NCBI GenBank assembly: GCA_012032345.1
Contig: JAAUQI010000033.1
Span: 1-54,382 of the forward strand
DNA: 54,382 nucleotides
Source: Leptolyngbyaceae cyanobacterium RM1_1_2
GTDB lineage: Bacteria; Cyanobacteriota; Cyanobacteriia; Phormidesmidales; Phormidesmidaceae
Direction of reading: 5' to 3'
The stretch's first letter is position 1, and each line of letters starts with the position of its first letter. The notes beneath the pieces are model-generated. The model saw only the letters and a list, made by a program, of their open reading frames with translations. It searched no databases and was not told the origin of the DNA. Below, piece by piece: positions 1 through 9,207 of this stretch. The position numbers and the translations under genes were made by a program.

Positions 1-1
1 T

Positions 2-85
2 GAAGGCAGAAGGCAGAAGGCAGAAGGCAGAAGGATGAAGGATGAAGGATGAAGGATGAAGGATGAAGGATGAAGGATGAAGAGG
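2..85. repeat. Heptanucleotide tandem repeat tract
   Basis: Four head-to-tail copies of GAAGGCA (2-29) are followed by seven copies of GAAGGAT (30-78) and one degenerate unit. The unit is 7 bp, so a coding region could not keep one frame without a mixed heptad pattern, and no gene is seen here. Short tandem heptamers of this kind are common between genes in filamentous cyanobacteria. The tract starts at the window edge and may extend further left. Confidence 0.95.
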
Positions 86-246
86 ATGCTGATCACGTAA
101 AGATTCAGCAATCTGAGTTGTTCTAACCAAACTGCGGTTTGCTATGTAGTTTCCAAAACTGGGTCTTTCAAAATCTGCCCTGCTTTTGTTATTGAAAAAT
201 TTTCTCAATAGTGTTCCAATAACGCTCGGAAGCTATATACTTATTT

Positions 247-283
247 TGCGAACTTAATGAGAAATATAATCATTAAGTTCGCA
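247..283. repeat. Perfect 14-bp inverted repeat
   Basis: The arm TGCGAACTTAATGA (247-260) pairs perfectly with 270-283 across a 9-nt AT-rich loop. No T-run follows on either strand, so it is not an obvious intrinsic terminator. It lies about 155 bases before the alpha/beta-fold gene. It could be an operator, an mRNA 5' structure or a mobile-element remnant. The rest of 86-439 shows nothing else I can support. Confidence 0.7.
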
Positions 284-439
284 GCACCTCAATCGGTGAG
301 TCATAAATTTTGGCAAACCAGTTTGAGGCTCTTTTGCAAGTTGCGTTTCATTGATTGCCAGGAATAGACCGCTGCTATGCCGTCAAAGGGTGGTTTATTC
401 CTGGTTTTCTTCAATTCATGCCGTGATCTAGTAAGGTTT

Positions 440-1180
440 ATGACTCAGCTTCCCAATGCTTTGTGGTTATCCGTCAGCCCTAGCCTGAGGCGGTTTGACC
501 AGCGACTGATCCATCAGCTTACTCGTCAGGCAGCGGTGCGCTGCTGGGAGTATTTGCAAACCGAAGACGAACCCTGCTGTCTAGACGTTGCCGTGACGCT
601 GCTGCACGACTACCTCAAGCACTGCGATCGCCCTGTGCATCTGCTCGGTCACGGCATCAGCGGCGTGATTGGGCTGCTTTATGCCCGCAGTCACCCTAAT
701 CGGGTTAAATCTTTGACACTGCTCTCAGTCGGGGCTAACCCGGCAGTAACCTGGCACGCTCACTATTACGGGCTGAGACAGCTGTTGCCCTGTAGCCGCA
801 CTGTTATTTTGGGGCAGATGGCGCGGCTGATGTTTGGCCCTCAGAGTTCTGGAGTGACCACGGCTCTGGTAAATGCTTTAGAGCAAGAGCTAGATCGCGG
901 ATTTGCGCCTCATTCGCTGGTTTATCAAACGGCGATCGCACCCGGCGGCATCGAAGCACCGCTGCTCATTTGCCAGGGCGCTCACGATGTAATTGTAGAT
1001 GCCAATCAGCAGGGGCAATGGCAGCATTGGCTCAAACCCAGCGATTGCCTGTGGCAGTGCCCAGAAAGCAAGCATTTCTTTCACTATGACTACCCCCAGC
1101 GAGTAGCTGAAACGATTAGTAGCTACTGGCGCAGCTCATCTTCAGCAGTTCACTCCAGTACCTGCATTGGGCTACCCTGA
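440..1180 (+). CDS. Alpha/beta-fold protein, possibly catalytically altered
   Basis: This 246-residue protein has an alpha/beta hydrolase layout and resembles a family I recall as conserved in cyanobacteria. The nucleophile-elbow region reads LLGHGISG, so the place normally taken by the catalytic serine (as in GHSMGG) holds glycine. A possible acid (GAHDVIVD) and a histidine near the C-terminus (KHFFHYD) are still present. I infer either an unusual enzyme using the later serine of the motif or a non-catalytic fold. An in-frame ATG at 377 would add 21 residues. I prefer 440 because MTQLPNALWLSVSPSL looks like the family N-terminus and AAGG precedes it, though at short spacing. The gene converges on mtnA. 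Substrate is unknown. Confidence 0.7.
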   Translation: MTQLPNALWLSVSPSLRRFDQRLIHQLTRQAAVRCWEYLQTEDEPCCLDVAVTLLHDYLKHCDRPVHLLGHGISGVIGLLYARSHPNRVKSLTLLSVGANPAVTWHAHYYGLRQLLPCSRTVILGQMARLMFGPQSSGVTTALVNALEQELDRGFAPHSLVYQTAIAPGGIEAPLLICQGAHDVIVDANQQGQWQHWLKPSDCLWQCPESKHFFHYDYPQRVAETISSYWRSSSSAVHSSTCIGLP

Positions 1181-1192
1181 CTATAGCAGCAG

Positions 1193-2236
1193 CTACTCGT
1201 CTAAAAGACGACGCAGTTTGGGTTCAAACGGGGGCAAAAGCACGCCTTTTTCAGTAATCAAGGCGCTGACATAAGCGGCTGGGGTGATGTCAAAAGCGGG
1301 GTTGAAGACGGCGGTTCCCGCTGGCACAATGGCGCGATCGCCAATGTGGGTAATTTCCTGGGGGCTGCGCTCTTCAATCTCAATCTGGTCGCCGCTAGCT
1401 AATGTCAGATCCACAGCGCTAAGGGGACAGGCCACATAAAAGGGCACCTGATGGGCTTTGGCTACGATCGCCAGATTGTAGGTGCCAATTTTGTTAGCCA
1501 CATCGCCATTTGCAGCTACGCGATCGCAGCCGACAATGCAGAGGTCAATTGAGCGCGATCGCATTAGGTAGCCAGAAGCCGAGTCTACAATCACCGTATG
1601 GGGAACGCCATAAGCCTGTAGCTCATAGGCCGACAGGCTAGCCCCCTGCAGCCGAGGCCGGGTCTCGTCTAAAAAAGCGTGGACCTGCTTGCCCTGCTCG
1701 TGAGCCATCCGAATTGCGCCTAGAGCTGTGCCGTAGTCTACCGTTGCCAGCGCCCCGGTATTGCAGTGGTGAATAATTTTAGCCCCGTCGGGAATGAGCG
1801 ACTGGGCCTGAGCGCCAATCTGCCGATTAATCTTTATATCTTCGGCGTAAAGCTGCTGGGCAGCGGCTTCTATCACCTGTCGCAGTTTGTCAGCTGAGGG
1901 GGTAATTGCTGCGTCTGCCTGCTGTAGCATTCGATTGAGCGCCCAGGCCAGATTGACGGCAGTGGGTCGGGCCTGCCTGAGATGCTTAGCTGCGCTCTGT
2001 AGCTCAGCCCGCAAATCTGCGACTGAGGCAGTCTCAGCCTGCCGCGCTGCCAGCACCAGCCCGAAGGCTGCCGTCACTCCAATGGCAGGCGCTCCACGCA
2101 CCACCATGTCTTGAATAGCCGCAGCGACAGCTTGATAAGTAGTAAGTTCGGTGTAGAGCGTCTGATGCGGCAGCGATCGCTGATCTAACAGGCGCAGCGC
2201 CTTGCCCGTCCATTCAATGCTGCGAAAAGGGGTCAT
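1193..2236 (-). CDS. mtnA: S-methyl-5-thioribose-1-phosphate isomerase
   Basis: MtnA converts 5-methylthioribose-1-phosphate to 5-methylthioribulose-1-phosphate, the aldose-ketose step of the methionine salvage pathway, in the cytosol. The 347-residue length is normal for the family. The catalytic cysteine region [20 protein letters not shown] and the aspartate region [20 protein letters not shown] are intact. It is transcribed away from mtnB-mtnD-mtnC, with about 137 bases between the two start codons that probably hold both promoters. Together the four genes cover the pathway from methylthioribose-1-phosphate to the keto acid precursor of methionine. No kinase or phosphorylase for the preceding step is in the window. 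Confidence 0.95.
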   Translation of the reverse strand: MTPFRSIEWTGKALRLLDQRSLPHQTLYTELTTYQAVAAAIQDMVVRGAPAIGVTAAFGLVLAARQAETASVADLRAELQSAAKHLRQARPTAVNLAWALNRMLQQADAAITPSADKLRQVIEAAAQQLYAEDIKINRQIGAQAQSLIPDGAKIIHHCNTGALATVDYGTALGAIRMAHEQGKQVHAFLDETRPRLQGASLSAYELQAYGVPHTVIVDSASGYLMRSRSIDLCIVGCDRVAANGDVANKIGTYNLAIVAKAHQVPFYVACPLSAVDLTLASGDQIEIEERSPQEITHIGDRAIVPAGTAVFNPAFDITPAAYVSALITEKGVLLPPFEPKLRRLLDE

Positions 2237-2373
2237 GGTCGTGAAAAAGTCAGTGCGGCTTATCAGTCTAACCTGATTAAGGACGGCCTCAGAGCTGACT
2301 CAATTTGCTATGCTTGTTCTCCGACTGCGATCGGCTGATGCCGAAGCTCTCAAAACTCAGAACTGGTACTCCC

Positions 2374-3006
2374 ATGCCTAACTCGACAGACCTGCGAGAG
2401 TCGCTGTGTGCAGTGATCCATGACATCCATGCCAAAGGCTGGGCACCGGGGACAGGCGGTAATTTTAGCCTGGTTCAGCAGTCTCAGCCGCCGAACCTGC
2501 TGATGTCACCTAGCGGTGTAGACAAAGGGCAGGTGCGATCGCATGATCTAATCGAAATTGACGCCCAGGGTAAAGTAATTGCCGGAACTGGCAAAGCCTC
2601 TGCTGAAACCGGGCTGCACCTAGCTATTGTCCAAGCTACCGGGGCCGGGGCCGTTCTCCACACCCATTCAGTGTTTAATACGCTGCTGTCGCGGTACTTT
2701 GAGGCCCAGGGTAAAATTGCGATCGCTGGCTATGAAATGCTCAAGGGACTCAGGGGCGTGACTACCCACGACACGACCGTTGAGCTGCCTGTTTTTTCTA
2801 ATCATCAGGACATAACCGATCTAGCCCAGCAGATCAGCCCCCACCTGCCGAGCGCACCTCACGGATTTCTACTAGCGGGGCATGGCCTGTATGCTTGGGG
2901 AAGCACCCTGTTTGAGGCTAAGCGTCACCTGGAAGTTTGGGAATTTTTGCTAGAAATCACTTACCGAGCGCTAGCCCTGAGCACCAGCCCCCTTTCTAAT
3001 TCTTGA
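2374..3006 (+). CDS. mtnB: Methylthioribulose-1-phosphate dehydratase
   Basis: MtnB removes water from methylthioribulose-1-phosphate to give the diketo intermediate used by MtnC. It is a class II aldolase-type zinc protein. The motif GTGGNFSL near the N-terminus, the metal-binding HTHSVFNT and the later GHGLYAWG support the call. From the ATG at 2374 the protein is 210 residues, the usual family size. In-frame ATGs at 2338 and further upstream would add residues that do not look like the family. First gene of mtnB-mtnD-mtnC, divergent from mtnA. Confidence 0.93.
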   Translation: MPNSTDLRESLCAVIHDIHAKGWAPGTGGNFSLVQQSQPPNLLMSPSGVDKGQVRSHDLIEIDAQGKVIAGTGKASAETGLHLAIVQATGAGAVLHTHSVFNTLLSRYFEAQGKIAIAGYEMLKGLRGVTTHDTTVELPVFSNHQDITDLAQQISPHLPSAPHGFLLAGHGLYAWGSTLFEAKRHLEVWEFLLEITYRALALSTSPLSNS

Positions 3007-3128
3007 ACCCTAATATCCAAACCAGCCCCGGTCTAGTTCGCTACTTTAAGATCAATCTGTCTAACGCCAATCTGGCAGGCTCCGCTCATCTCCGTTTAGC
3101 TAAACCCCTTTCTACCTTTTGCAGAAAA

Positions 3129-3665
3129 ATGGCAATTCTCACTATCCTCGACGAAAATCGCACTTTAACCGAGCCGTTAGATATCAAAAATTATTTAGCC
3201 GCGATCAATATTGGCTACGCCCGGTGGCAACCCGACCAGCCCCTCTCTGAAACGGCTACGACAGAGGAGATCTTGGCGGCCTACAGCGACGAGATTGAAA
3301 TCCTCAAAGAATCTGGGGGCTATATCACCGCCGACGTGATTGACATCAAGCCTAATACTCCCAATCTAGACGCCATGCTGAGCAAATTTACCCCAGAGCA
3401 CTGGCATGACGAAGACGAGGTGCGCTTTACTCTGGAAGGGCGGGGCCTGTTTCACATTAATCCTGAAAATGGCCCCGTGATTCAGATTGAGGTGACCCCC
3501 GGTGATCTACTATTAGTCCCGCGCGGCACCCATCACTGGTTTAATTTGTGCAGCGATCGCCAAATTCGAGCCATTCGCCTCTTTCAAGACCCCAGCGGCT
3601 GGAATCCTCACTACACCAATAGCCAAAAAGAACAGCAGTACCCGCCCCTCTGCGTCACCCTTTAA
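3129..3665 (+). CDS. mtnD: Acireductone dioxygenase
   Basis: MtnD is a cupin-fold metalloenzyme that oxidises acireductone to formate and 2-keto-4-methylthiobutyrate, the methionine precursor, when iron is bound. The metal-binding stretch [16 protein letters not shown] and the later GTHHWF are clear. The ATG at 3129 ([12 protein letters not shown]) gives 178 residues, the normal length. The frame stays open back to a TTG at 3003 overlapping the mtnB stop, but those 42 codons do not resemble the family, so 3007-3128 is treated as a spacer. It sits between mtnB and mtnC and ends 10 bases before mtnC. Confidence 0.95.
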   Translation: MAILTILDENRTLTEPLDIKNYLAAINIGYARWQPDQPLSETATTEEILAAYSDEIEILKESGGYITADVIDIKPNTPNLDAMLSKFTPEHWHDEDEVRFTLEGRGLFHINPENGPVIQIEVTPGDLLLVPRGTHHWFNLCSDRQIRAIRLFQDPSGWNPHYTNSQKEQQYPPLCVTL

Positions 3666-3675
3666 CTCGCCCCCT

Positions 3676-4404
3676 ATGACCTACTACCCGACCGATGCTG
3701 TAGATGTCATTCTGCTCGACATTGAAGGCACTACTACCCCGGTATCTTACGTTCTTGAAACCCTTTTCCCGTTTGCTAAAGCGCAGGCTGGAGCCTTTCT
3801 CAAGGCTCACGGTGGCGAATCTGCTGTGCAAGAAGATTTAGCCCTGCTGCGCCAGGAATATCAGAGTGAGCCAGATCAAAATGGGTCGGTACCAGCCTGG
3901 ACGGGACAGAGCGCTACAGCCGCCGTTCCCTACATTCACTACCTGATTGAGCGCGATCGCAAATCTACAGGCTTAAAGTCACTGCAGGGTAAAATCTGGG
4001 CTAAGGGCTACACAGCCGCTCAGCTCCAGTCGCAGATATTTGCCGATGTCAAACCCGCTTTTAAGCGCTGGACTCAAATCGGCAAGCGCCTCTATATTTT
4101 TTCATCCGGCAGCGTCCAGGCTCAAAGACAGCTTTTTGGCTCTACCGAAGTGGGTGATTTGACCCCCTATCTCAGCGGCTATTTCGACACTCGCACCGGG
4201 GCCAAAAAAGAAGCTGACAGCTACCGCCAAATCGCTGCCCAAGTTGGCCTAGTACCTGAGCGCATCCTGTTTATTTCAGATGTCGCTGCTGAACTGCAGG
4301 CGGCTCAATCAGCCGGAATGCTGACGCTGTTCTCGTCACGCCCTGGCAATCACAGCGCTGATGCAGCAGGATTTAAGGCAGTGACATCCTTTGAATCGGT
4401 CTAG
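3676..4404 (+). CDS. mtnC: Acireductone synthase (enolase-phosphatase E1)
   Basis: MtnC is a haloacid-dehalogenase-fold enzyme that enolises and then dephosphorylates the diketo phosphate made by MtnB, giving the acireductone substrate of MtnD. HAD motif I appears as LLDIEGTTTPVSYV near the N-terminus, motif II as FSSGSVQAQ, and the acidic motif as ILFISDVAAELQAA. The 242-residue length fits bacterial E1 enzymes. It follows mtnD by 10 bases, so the three genes are very likely one transcript. Confidence 0.95.
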   Translation: MTYYPTDAVDVILLDIEGTTTPVSYVLETLFPFAKAQAGAFLKAHGGESAVQEDLALLRQEYQSEPDQNGSVPAWTGQSATAAVPYIHYLIERDRKSTGLKSLQGKIWAKGYTAAQLQSQIFADVKPAFKRWTQIGKRLYIFSSGSVQAQRQLFGSTEVGDLTPYLSGYFDTRTGAKKEADSYRQIAAQVGLVPERILFISDVAAELQAAQSAGMLTLFSSRPGNHSADAAGFKAVTSFESV

Positions 4405-4470
4405 ACACGGTTCGTTGTTTTCATTTTAAGGTGAGTCGGTTTGGTACTTGAGTTTTGGAAGGTTTGTAGT

Positions 4471-4486
4471 CGAGTATTTATACTCG
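4471..4486. promoter_or_regulatory. Small palindrome upstream of ureD
   Basis: CGAGTAT and ATACTCG are separated by two bases, 90 bases before the ureD start, giving a near-perfect dyad with an AT core. It could be a protein-binding site. It is not a canonical NtcA site: the outer GTA...TAC spacing is four bases rather than eight. No binding protein is proposed. Confidence 0.3.
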
Positions 4487-4575
4487 CTCCCCAATGAGCC
4501 GGTCTGACGGATGTTCATCACTCTAAGGGTGACGTACTCTCTGGGTTTTGTTTTGGCCCTATCCTTTAGATTTTC

Positions 4576-5445
4576 ATGACTTTAGATCTTTCTGGGTCAG
4601 CACCTCGCCTCCGGCCCCCTACAGCTAGTCAGGGCTGGCACGGTCAGCTACAGCTTAACTTTGTTTATCAGGGTCAAAAAACCGTTCCGCTGCAGCCGCA
4701 GACGACAGCTCCCCTGCGGCTACAGCGCCCTTTTTATCCCGAAGGTGGGGTGTGTCACAGCGTCATCGTGCATACGGCGGGGGGTATGGTGGGCGGCGAT
4801 CGCCTATCGCTGAGTCTACAGCTCCAGCCCCACTCTCAAGCCCTCGTGACTACTGCCGCTGCCCACAAGGTCTATCGCAGCAGTGGCCTGCCCACACAGC
4901 AGCAGACCCAAATCAGGCTCCAGGCCCAGACCTGCCTGGAGTGGTTTCCCCAAGAAACGATTATTTTTAACGGGGCGCAGCACCAGCAGATGACTCGGAT
5001 TGACCTTGAACCGGGGGCAATCTGGCTGGGCTGGGAGATTACCCGCTTTGGCCGCAGCGCTAGGGGTGAACAGTTTAGCTGCGGTCAGTGGCGATCGCAG
5101 CTTGAAGTTTGGCAGCAGGGACAGCCGCTGTGGCTCGATCGTTCGTATCTGCAAGGAGGCTCAGACGTGCTGCAAAGTCCTCACGGGCTCAATGGCTCTC
5201 CAGTGATTGGTTCTCTGGCGCTGCTGGGCTACACGCTTTCTGACTTACAGCTCGCTACTCTGCGCGACTGCTCTGCACCCGGTTCAGGAGACACGGGGAT
5301 TACGACGTTGATAAACGGTGTCCTTTGCCGCTACCGGGGAGCCTCTAGTCAGGCAGCTCGGGCCTGGTTTATCTCGCTCTGGCAGGCACTACGGCCTATT
5401 TATCTACAGCGGCCTGGCTGTTTGCCTCGCGTCTGGGGTCGATAG
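4576..5445 (+). CDS. ureD: Urease accessory protein UreD
   Basis: UreD (UreH) is the scaffold that binds apo-urease and recruits UreF and UreG for delivery of nickel to the active site. The protein is 289 residues, normal for the family. Typical features are PFYPEGGVCHSVIVHTAGGM followed by VGGDRLSL, then AAHKVYRSSG, ETIIFNGA and WLGWEITRFGRSARGE. No other urease genes lie in the window, so ureD is separated here from ureABC and ureEFG, as happens in several cyanobacteria. It is preceded by a 171-base gap after mtnC and converges on the next gene. Confidence 0.93.
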   Translation: MTLDLSGSAPRLRPPTASQGWHGQLQLNFVYQGQKTVPLQPQTTAPLRLQRPFYPEGGVCHSVIVHTAGGMVGGDRLSLSLQLQPHSQALVTTAAAHKVYRSSGLPTQQQTQIRLQAQTCLEWFPQETIIFNGAQHQQMTRIDLEPGAIWLGWEITRFGRSARGEQFSCGQWRSQLEVWQQGQPLWLDRSYLQGGSDVLQSPHGLNGSPVIGSLALLGYTLSDLQLATLRDCSAPGSGDTGITTLINGVLCRYRGASSQAARAWFISLWQALRPIYLQRPGCLPRVWGR

Positions 5446-5493
5446 CTCAGGCGCTCTACTTCCCAGCCTTTCATGATTCGCTATTGTTTCGAG

Positions 5494-6156
5494 TCAACTT
5501 GAGAGCGAGCGATCGCACTGCGGTTTGAGCATAATCTGCCGAATTTGCTTCAGAATTTGGAAGATATCATAGAGTTGATTGCGGCGGGGGATAAGTAGAG
5601 AGAAAACGTTAGACAAGTCATATTGCGGCACTCCCTGCGTCAGCATTTTAATAAACATAAACTCGTCCCCATTCGTGATCAAACCGTAGACCGGACAGAC
5701 TGGGTTAGGGTTTGCCATCATGTAGGCCATTGCTTGTTGCAGGGCGGTCGAAAAGGCGATGGTTGATTTCGATTCAACGACAAGTACCCAGAATTGCTGC
5801 TGAATGATTAGGGTGTCAATTCTTCCGCGCAGAACTTCATCTTGATCCTTCAACTCAATTTCAAGACTAGGTTCTGTGGAAATAAAGAATGGCTCATCGT
5901 ATAGGCCTGCCAGGGTAAATAAAGGAGAAATTAAAAGCTGGTTGATGGTGCCTTCGGCCAGGGTATCTCGATTTCTATGGCGCTCGAATCTGGCTTTTAT
6001 CTGATCGAGTGTGGCAATTTCTGCCGACAACAACTCCGGTAGGTTTTCTGCCCATTCTGCAAAGAATTGCTGCTCTTGGCTGGCAACCACACCAAACCTT
6101 TGCTGGAGTGCAGCCATCGTCAGAATTGTTTTGGAAATGGCGAGTGTCTGAGTCAT
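5494..6156 (-). CDS. PD-(D/E)XK-type protein, HsdR N-terminal-like
   Basis: This 220-residue protein resembles standalone cyanobacterial proteins related to the N-terminal nuclease domain of type I restriction R subunits. A plausible nuclease core is GRIDTLIIQQQFWVLVVESK, in which an aspartate is followed by the ExK pair. A glutamate-rich segment and a helical C-terminus follow. There is no helicase domain, no methylase and no specificity subunit nearby, so it is not a complete restriction system. Such proteins are frequent in cyanobacteria and their role is unknown. It stands alone between convergent ureD and proB. Confidence 0.7.
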   Translation of the reverse strand: MTQTLAISKTILTMAALQQRFGVVASQEQQFFAEWAENLPELLSAEIATLDQIKARFERHRNRDTLAEGTINQLLISPLFTLAGLYDEPFFISTEPSLEIELKDQDEVLRGRIDTLIIQQQFWVLVVESKSTIAFSTALQQAMAYMMANPNPVCPVYGLITNGDEFMFIKMLTQGVPQYDLSNVFSLLIPRRNQLYDIFQILKQIRQIMLKPQCDRSLSS

Positions 6157-6251
6157 GCTTGAATCTACGCGCTAACACACAACGTACTTGCTCTGTGTAG
6201 CAATCGTTCCTGCTCAAATAATGCAGTTGCCCACTACTCAAAGGATAGCCT

Positions 6252-7376
6252 CTACTCTGGACTGAGCACCAGGTTATCTCGGTGAACTACCGTCTCTGCA
6301 CCGTCGTAGCCCAAAATTTCAATAATTTTATGGGAGCGCTGGCCGCGAATTTTTTGCAAGTCGCTGTGGCTGTAGTTGACTAGGCCACGGGCAATTTCTT
6401 TGCCAGCGCGATCGCAAATCTGAACCGCATCCTGGTTCTGAAATTCGCCTTCAATCTCAGTAATTCCTGCTGCCAATAGAGAGCGCCCCGACTGACAGAT
6501 TGCCTTGACCGCGCCCTCGTCTAGATAGAGCTTGCCTGCTGGCACCAAGCCGTGAGCAATCCAGCGTTTGCGGGCATTGGGTAGCTGGGGCTGCGGCGCA
6601 AAGTGGGTGCCAATGTCTGCGCCTTGCAAAATTTTTTCTAGGTTGCGCGGTGTTTTGCCATCGGTAATCACAGTGCGAATCCCCGCAGTGGTGGCGATGC
6701 GGGCAGCTTCAATTTTGGTGATCATGCCGCCAGTTCCCCAGCCTGAGCCGCGATCGCTCACCTCAATCTGTAGTTCGGCTAGCTCAGCCACCTTATCCAC
6801 CAAGCTAATCGGTCGGGCATCTGGGTTTGAGCGCGGGTCGGCAGAATAAAGGCGATCGACATCTGTCAGCAAAAACAGCCAGTGGGCACCTACCAGGCTG
6901 GCGACCTGAGCCGAGAGCGTATCATTATCGCCAAACTTGAGTTCATCCACAGCCACCGTGTCATTTTCATTCACAATCGGAATCACGCCTAGCTGCAAGA
7001 GCTGGCGAAAGGTGCGGTAGCTGTTGACATAGCGCGATCGCTGGACTAAGTCGCTGCGGGTGAGTAAGACCTGAGCAATGGGCTGCTCTAGCGTAGTAAA
7101 CAGATCGTCATAGACCCGCATCAGGCGGCCCTGACCCACTGCCGCCACCGCCTGCTTCATCGAGATGGAGCGGGGGCGCTCGGTGAGTCCCAGCCGCGCA
7201 CAGCCTACCCCGACCGCCCCAGAAGACACCAAAATCACCCGATATCCCTGCTGGCGTAGCGAACTCAAAGTTTCTACTAGGCTGGCAAGGGTAGAGAGGG
7301 CTAGATACCCGGTTTCAGCCTGTGTCAGGCTAGAAGTACCAATTTTGACAACCAAAGTCTGAGCAGGCAAAGACAT
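6252..7376 (-). CDS. proB: Glutamate 5-kinase with PUA domain
   Basis: ProB phosphorylates glutamate with ATP in the first committed step of proline synthesis. The amino-acid kinase domain starts at VVKIGTSSL and contains [17 protein letters not shown] and the conserved [17 protein letters not shown]-terminal PUA domain fills roughly residues 275-374 and includes the segment [18 protein letters not shown]. The 374-residue length is normal for the PUA-containing form. It is the last gene of a minus-strand series with yqeG immediately upstream (79-base spacer). Confidence 0.96.
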   Translation of the reverse strand: MSLPAQTLVVKIGTSSLTQAETGYLALSTLASLVETLSSLRQQGYRVILVSSGAVGVGCARLGLTERPRSISMKQAVAAVGQGRLMRVYDDLFTTLEQPIAQVLLTRSDLVQRSRYVNSYRTFRQLLQLGVIPIVNENDTVAVDELKFGDNDTLSAQVASLVGAHWLFLLTDVDRLYSADPRSNPDARPISLVDKVAELAELQIEVSDRGSGWGTGGMITKIEAARIATTAGIRTVITDGKTPRNLEKILQGADIGTHFAPQPQLPNARKRWIAHGLVPAGKLYLDEGAVKAICQSGRSLLAAGITEIEGEFQNQDAVQICDRAGKEIARGLVNYSHSDLQKIRGQRSHKIIEILGYDGAETVVHRDNLVLSPE

Positions 7377-7455
7377 GGTGCAGCCTATTTTTTTAATTTT
7401 TAGCTAATTGAAGCAAGGTGAAGAAATCGACAGCGATCGCCAACCCAGACCTACA

Positions 7456-7983
7456 TTAGCGCGGCTTAGGCGTCTTGAGAGAAACACCCAGCAGCCGAGA
7501 AACCCAAACTTCAAAAGTCCGAACCGGATGCTGACGCATTTCCCGCTCAGGGTTGACCATCGGCTCTACCAAAACCGTGAACATGCCTAAGCGATTGCCT
7601 GCTAAAACATCTGTAAATAAGCGATCGCCCACCATAGCAATGTGCTCGACGGGTAGATCCATCGCTGCGGTCGCTTTTCTAAGTTTGCGGCGTGAGGGTT
7701 TCCCCGCTCCGGTAATGTAGGGCACTTCTAGCAGCTCAGCGATACGGCGAATACGATAGCTGTTCATGTTGTTGCTCACCAGCCAAAGACTCACCAGCGG
7801 TTTAAGCTGCTCAATCCACTGCTGTAGTTCGACGGTAGCCTGCGCTTCGTTAAAGGGTACCAGTGTCTCATCCACGTCTAGCACCAGTCCCTGTAGATTA
7901 TGTTTCTTGATCAGGGCAGGCGTCAGCTGAAAGACCGAACCCTCCAGCACTAAATCTGGCTGTAGCCACTGTATCCAAAACAT
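7456..7983 (-). CDS. YqeG-family HAD-IIIA phosphatase
   Basis: This 175-residue protein is a YqeG-type member of the haloacid dehalogenase superfamily. Motif I is LVLDVDETLVPF, the motif II region is LWLVSNNMNSYR, and the final motif is IAMVGDRLFTDVLAGNRLG. These match an active aspartate phosphatase. The natural substrate of bacterial YqeG proteins is not settled; plant and fungal relatives dephosphorylate phosphatidylglycerophosphate, so a role in phosphatidylglycerol synthesis is a reasonable inference. It lies between mltG and proB on the same strand. Confidence 0.9.
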   Translation of the reverse strand: MFWIQWLQPDLVLEGSVFQLTPALIKKHNLQGLVLDVDETLVPFNEAQATVELQQWIEQLKPLVSLWLVSNNMNSYRIRRIAELLEVPYITGAGKPSRRKLRKATAAMDLPVEHIAMVGDRLFTDVLAGNRLGMFTVLVEPMVNPEREMRQHPVRTFEVWVSRLLGVSLKTPKPR

Positions 7984-8025
7984 GAGGTTCTATTGAGTAA
8001 AGGTGAGCCAAAAGAGCGGTGCGCC

Positions 8026-9141
8026 TTAGTTACCTGAGGGAGAAATTACCTGATCGATTTCGTCTCGAATTTTGGCTTGTGCAGCCTCATGCTCCTGCAG
8101 CGTGCGGCTAAAAACATGGGTGCCGTCATAACGAGCTACAAAATACAGGAAATCCGTTTCAGCCGGATTCAAGCTAGCTTCCAAACTGGCCAGCCCTGGA
8201 TTGCTAATGGGGGTAGGCGGCAGACCCACATTGAGATAGGTATTGTAAGGGTTGGGCGTCTGCACCTGGGACAAGGTTAGGGGATTCTCAGGGGTCTGGC
8301 TAATGCCTAAGCCGTACTCAACGGTGGGGTCAGCTCCTAAGGGAATGCTTTCCCTGAGCCGATTATCGAAAACGCCCGCAATAGTAGAGCGCTCCTCGGC
8401 CACAACAGCCTCTTTTTCCACAATGCTAGCTAGGGTTACCCAGTCGAGCAGGTCTGTTTCAGGAGCCTGCTGGTAGAGGGGCAAAGCCGTTTTTTCAAAG
8501 CGATCGAGCATCATAGCCACAACCGCTGCGGGTGTAATTTGCTCAACCGCGATCTGATAGGTATCAGGAAACAAAAAACCCTCTAGATGAGGGAGATTTT
8601 CAGGCAGCCACAGATACTGCTCTGTCGGAATTATTTCAGTTTGCCGCAAAAACTCCTCGGCGGTGAAAAATCCTGCCTCTGCTAGCGCCGCTGCGATTTG
8701 CTCTCGGTTCCAACCTTCAGGGACGGTAAAGCTGCGGGTGACTACATCCCCCGACGCCAAAACAGCTGCGATATCCTGAAGTGACTGTGTCGGCGAGAGC
8801 AGATAAGTTCCTGCCTGATAGCCAGCCTCAGGCTGCTGAAATAGCTGCCAGCGAGTCCACAAATTCCAGGCTGTTGAAGATCTAATCAGCCCAGCGGCTT
8901 CTAAATCTTGCCCGATTTGCTGGCTAGAGGTGCCAATAGGAATCTCAATTTGAACAGCGGCCGCAATCGTATCGGGCGCATTAGGAGCACTGGGGACATC
9001 AGGGCTGGTTTCGGCTGAAGCTGCAAGCTCAACCGGATCGGTCGCCCAGCTCCACCAAGACCAGCCCTGCCAGCCGCTAAAGGCGATCGCAGCGGGCAGA
9101 AACAGCAAATAAAATAGCCCTTTTCCTAACCGTGATGGCAT
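8026..9141 (-). CDS. mltG: Endolytic murein transglycosylase MltG
   Basis: MltG cuts nascent peptidoglycan glycan strands and acts from the cytoplasmic membrane. The 371-residue protein has one N-terminal membrane segment (about residues 8-26, LFYLLFLPAAIAFSG), a low-complexity linker, a LysM-like part and the YceG catalytic domain. The domain signature ASIVEKEAVVAEERSTIAGV contains the glutamate expected at the active site, and the conserved NPYNTYLNVGLPPTPISNPG follows. It sits 66 bases downstream of the DUF3727 gene and 42 bases before yqeG on the same strand. Confidence 0.94.
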   Translation of the reverse strand: MPSRLGKGLFYLLFLPAAIAFSGWQGWSWWSWATDPVELAASAETSPDVPSAPNAPDTIAAAVQIEIPIGTSSQQIGQDLEAAGLIRSSTAWNLWTRWQLFQQPEAGYQAGTYLLSPTQSLQDIAAVLASGDVVTRSFTVPEGWNREQIAAALAEAGFFTAEEFLRQTEIIPTEQYLWLPENLPHLEGFLFPDTYQIAVEQITPAAVVAMMLDRFEKTALPLYQQAPETDLLDWVTLASIVEKEAVVAEERSTIAGVFDNRLRESIPLGADPTVEYGLGISQTPENPLTLSQVQTPNPYNTYLNVGLPPTPISNPGLASLEASLNPAETDFLYFVARYDGTHVFSRTLQEHEAAQAKIRDEIDQVISPSGN

Positions 9142-9207
9142 AGCGGTACCCGATCGGCTCCTAAAAACTTCGCTGGCCCGTACCCTCCCAAGTTAAATGT
9201 CAATACT

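Noticed and set aside
3003-3128. TTG start giving a 220-residue acireductone dioxygenase
   Set aside because: Family length and homology start at 3129; the extension is unlike the family.
4440-4575. NtcA site ahead of ureD
   Set aside because: Looked for GTA-N8-TAC; the only GTA...TAC pair here is separated by four bases, so it does not fit.
5494-6156. A type I restriction-modification system
   Set aside because: Only an HsdR-like N-terminal nuclease domain is present; no methylase, specificity or helicase gene is nearby.
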